From: DATGSF01 sp035302865
Lineage (GTDB): Bacteria; Bacteroidota; Bacteroidia; Chitinophagales; Chitinophagaceae
Direction of reading: 5' to 3'
NCBI GenBank assembly: GCA_035302865.1
Contig: DATGSF010000213.1
Coordinates: 1-7,193 of the forward strand
Length of the DNA: 7,193 nt
Within the stretch, counting starts at the first letter, position 1. Each line of letters begins with the position of its first letter. Under the pieces are notes generated by a model that was given only the letters and a program-made list of their open reading frames with translations, searched no databases and was not told where the DNA came from. Shown in pieces: positions 5,628 through 7,193 of this stretch. The translations under genes and the position numbers were made by a program.

Positions 5628-6395
5628 CTATAAATCCTTTTTATTAAATTTACGCATAGAAATAAAAAATGGAATAATAATCCATAATAGTAAGATACCG
5701 TAGGTTACTAGAGATCCAATATTTCCTGAAAAACTCTTTTTAAAGACTGCAGTAGTTGCACCCATTAAGGCAGAAATATCCATTTGCAATAAAGATACAA
5801 TACGCACTAAATCGACCGGATTTAAAATACTTAATACTACAATGAGTTTTTCTAAAGGATAATCTAATAATTGAAATAATAAGAAGAGAACTAGACCATC
5901 AAATAAAATCGTAAAAAACAACCATATCAATAAAGAAGCACCTATACCTTTTGTTTTATCTTTAATATAAACCGATGAAAATAAGGAAATAGATACAAAT
6001 ATAATAGATAAAATTATCCCTGTAATAAGCATACTAATACCAATCCCATTAGCAGAAAAAATCAATATAGGAATTCCACATCCAATAAAAAATGCTATAC
6101 TTAAAGCAAAAGACAATCCTAAAAATAAACTTAGCCACAATTGATTTCTTTTAATAGGTTGTGCTGCAAGTAATTCTATAAATTCAGAGGAGTTATATAT
6201 ATAAATAGTTGAAAACATCACACTCACTAAGGGAACTAATGTTAAATTCAATGTAAGTAAGCTCATTAAGCTCTTTTCTGGAATTTCTTCAACTAAGAAT
6301 AAGCCAAATGAAAATAAAAGTAAAAATATAGTATAAGCTATTACAATTTTATTTCTTAGAATATCAGAAATAACATATTTAATCAGTTTCTTCAT
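5628..6395 (-). CDS. nosY: NosY-type ABC permease for nitrous oxide reductase maturation
   Basis: This is the membrane subunit of the NosDFY ABC transporter, which serves assembly of the copper centre of nitrous oxide reductase in the periplasm. The 255 residues hold about six hydrophobic spans: roughly 17-37, 46-66, 87-113, 118-142, 151-176 and 227-246. NosY-like segments are the YNSSEF and LLAAQPIKR stretch (67-83), NPVDLVRI (192-199) and DISALMGATTAVF (206-218); these separate it from generic ABC-2 permeases. It is slightly short against the roughly 270 residues usual for the family but appears complete. It starts 1 nt after the nosF stop, so the two are surely one operon, and it ends at the shared hairpin with mrp. 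It is probably the last gene of the nos operon. Expression is expected to respond to low oxygen and nitrogen oxides, but no control site is in the window. Confidence 0.88.
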   Translation of the reverse strand: MKKLIKYVISDILRNKIVIAYTIFLLLFSFGLFLVEEIPEKSLMSLLTLNLTLVPLVSVMFSTIYIYNSSEFIELLAAQPIKRNQLWLSLFLGLSFALSIAFFIGCGIPILIFSANGIGISMLITGIILSIIFVSISLFSSVYIKDKTKGIGASLLIWLFFTILFDGLVLFLLFQLLDYPLEKLIVVLSILNPVDLVRIVSLLQMDISALMGATTAVFKKSFSGNIGSLVTYGILLLWIIIPFFISMRKFNKKDL

Positions 6396-6396
6396 C

Positions 6397-7116
6397 TTAA
6401 TAATTTAAATTTTCTTCTTTCATTATATGTGCAATCGCTTCTTGTAAATTCAATTTACCAGTATCAGCTTTTAGTTGCTCTAAAGATTTTTCGAAAATAA
6501 TAGTACCTTCTTCCATATATACGACCTCATTGACAATATCATTTAATTCACTTAAAACGTGCGAAGTGATTACAACTAATTTGCCATTTTCTTTTTCTTT
6601 TTTAATTTTTTCTTTTAAAATCAAAGCAGATAATGGATCCAAACCTGCTGTAGGTTCATCTAAGACTAGAACCTGAGGAGAAAATAAAAAAGCCAAATAA
6701 GCACTAACTTTTTGTCTTGTTCCGCCCGAGAGAGTGCCCATTCTTTTGTGTAAAATATTTTTTAACTCGTAACTTTCATAAAGCTCTTTATCTAAATGCT
6801 GTTTGGTATTACTACGCAAATCTTCAATCATTTCAATAACTTGTCCCACTGTCATATTTTCTGGATATCTTCCTATTTGTGGCATATATCCAATATAATT
6901 TCTATATTCCCAATTTTTCGCAATAGACTTGTTATTAAATAATATCTCGCCAGAATTCGCCACCACCATACCTAAAAGATGCTTAATTAAGGTAGTTTTT
7001 CCACAAGCATTGGGTCCTATAAGCGCAACAATATTATTTTCTGTAAAATTTAAATTAATATTCTTTAACACATGGAACTTATCGAAATACTTATTGATAT
7101 TTTTAAATTGAATCAT
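6397..7116 (-). CDS. nosF: NosF-type ABC transporter ATPase
   Basis: This is the cytosolic ATPase that powers NosDFY. All ABC motifs are present in order: Walker A GPNACGKTT (34-42), Q-loop Gln at 80 in GYMPQ, signature LSGGTRQK (129-136), Walker B VLVLDEP (149-155), D-loop AGLD (157-160) and switch His H186 in TSHVLSEL. The LSGGTRQKVSA form of the signature and the pairing with a NosY permease identify it as NosF rather than a general exporter ATPase. Walker A has a Cys (C38) where most ABC proteins have Ser, Ala or Gly. At 239 residues it is complete, although NosF proteins of other phyla are often longer. The ATG lies inside the end of the upstream gene (14-bp overlap), which suggests translational coupling and equal output of the complex. 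No Shine-Dalgarno sequence is seen. Confidence 0.9.
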   Translation of the reverse strand: MIQFKNINKYFDKFHVLKNINLNFTENNIVALIGPNACGKTTLIKHLLGMVVANSGEILFNNKSIAKNWEYRNYIGYMPQIGRYPENMTVGQVIEMIEDLRSNTKQHLDKELYESYELKNILHKRMGTLSGGTRQKVSAYLAFLFSPQVLVLDEPTAGLDPLSALILKEKIKKEKENGKLVVITSHVLSELNDIVNEVVYMEEGTIIFEKSLEQLKADTGKLNLQEAIAHIMKEENLNY

Positions 7117-7193
7117 TAACTTCTAATTTATTTTTTTTCATTTTTGGAGCATTATCTTTAATATTTTCTGGAGTTAAGCTAGGAATTATGCTT
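7103..7193 (-). CDS. nosD: Probable NosD C-terminal end (5' part outside window)
   Basis: On the minus strand one frame stays open from the right edge to a TAA at 7105-7103, giving 29 residues: SIIPSLTPENIKDNAPKM, then a Lys-rich tail ending EVNDSI. The frame runs 14 bp into nosF, the usual tight packing of an operon. NosD, the periplasmic beta-helix protein that partners NosF and NosY, is normally encoded directly upstream of nosF, and an IPSLTPE-like ending fits my memory of Bacteroidota NosD proteins. The gene assignment therefore rests mainly on position, with weak support from sequence. The other two minus-strand frames are closed by stops in this stretch. Confidence 0.6.
   Translation of the reverse strand, partial: SIIPSLTPENIKDNAPKMKKNKLEVNDSI

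Noticed and set aside
6993..7019. Cys in the NosF Walker A (GPNACGKTT)
   Set aside because: It is unusual compared with general ABC ATPases, but the Gly, Lys and Thr that bind nucleotide are all present, so normal ATP use is expected.
6929..7111. Plus-strand 60-codon open frame opposite nosF
   Set aside because: It is antisense to the Walker A region of nosF, with no motif and no promoter support.

Overview
The window looks like chromosomal DNA of an AT-rich member of the Bacteroidota, probably flavobacteria-like. The base composition is strongly AT-rich by eye. None of the start codons has a Shine-Dalgarno sequence. Two intergenic sites match the Bacteroidota -7 promoter element TAnnTTTG. 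The proteins also have the phylum's flavour: a secreted CarboxypepD_reg-like protein, an Mrp without its CxxC pair, and a Bacteroidota-style nos accessory operon. Genus or species cannot be named from this sequence alone.

Left part (1-3325, plus strand): a tight gene string begins with the 3' end of pyrG (CTP synthase). It continues with a small two-helix membrane protein with a TPR-like tail, a single M16 zinc peptidase without a signal peptide, and a lipoprotein L,D-transpeptidase that overlaps the peptidase gene by 8 bp. Gaps of 9 and 3 nt and the overlap suggest one transcript, which ends at a perfect hairpin at 3283-3325.

Middle (3324-5598): a convergent minus-strand gene encodes a secreted protein with a carboxypeptidase-regulatory-like beta domain and a C-terminal part I do not recognise. 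A 455-bp divergent intergenic region follows. It holds candidate promoters for both flanking genes, an unexpected 14-bp perfect terminator-like hairpin (4098-4141) and a 13-bp direct repeat. Then comes mrp (apbC), an Fe-S cluster carrier/P-loop ATPase, closed by a 15-bp perfect hairpin terminator shared with the convergent operon on the right.

Right part (5628-7193, minus strand): nosY (ABC permease) and nosF (ABC ATPase) are preceded by the last 29 codons of a gene I call nosD, which overlaps the start of nosF by 14 bp. NosDFY is the accessory ABC system that matures the copper centre of nitrous oxide reductase NosZ, so this organism probably reduces N2O. nosZ and nosL would be expected beyond the right edge.

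I see no CRISPR array, insertion sequence, tRNA or rRNA. No clearly new multi-gene system stands out. The best leads are the orphan terminator in the divergent intergenic region, the uncharacterised pyrG-linked envelope genes and the CxxC-less Mrp.
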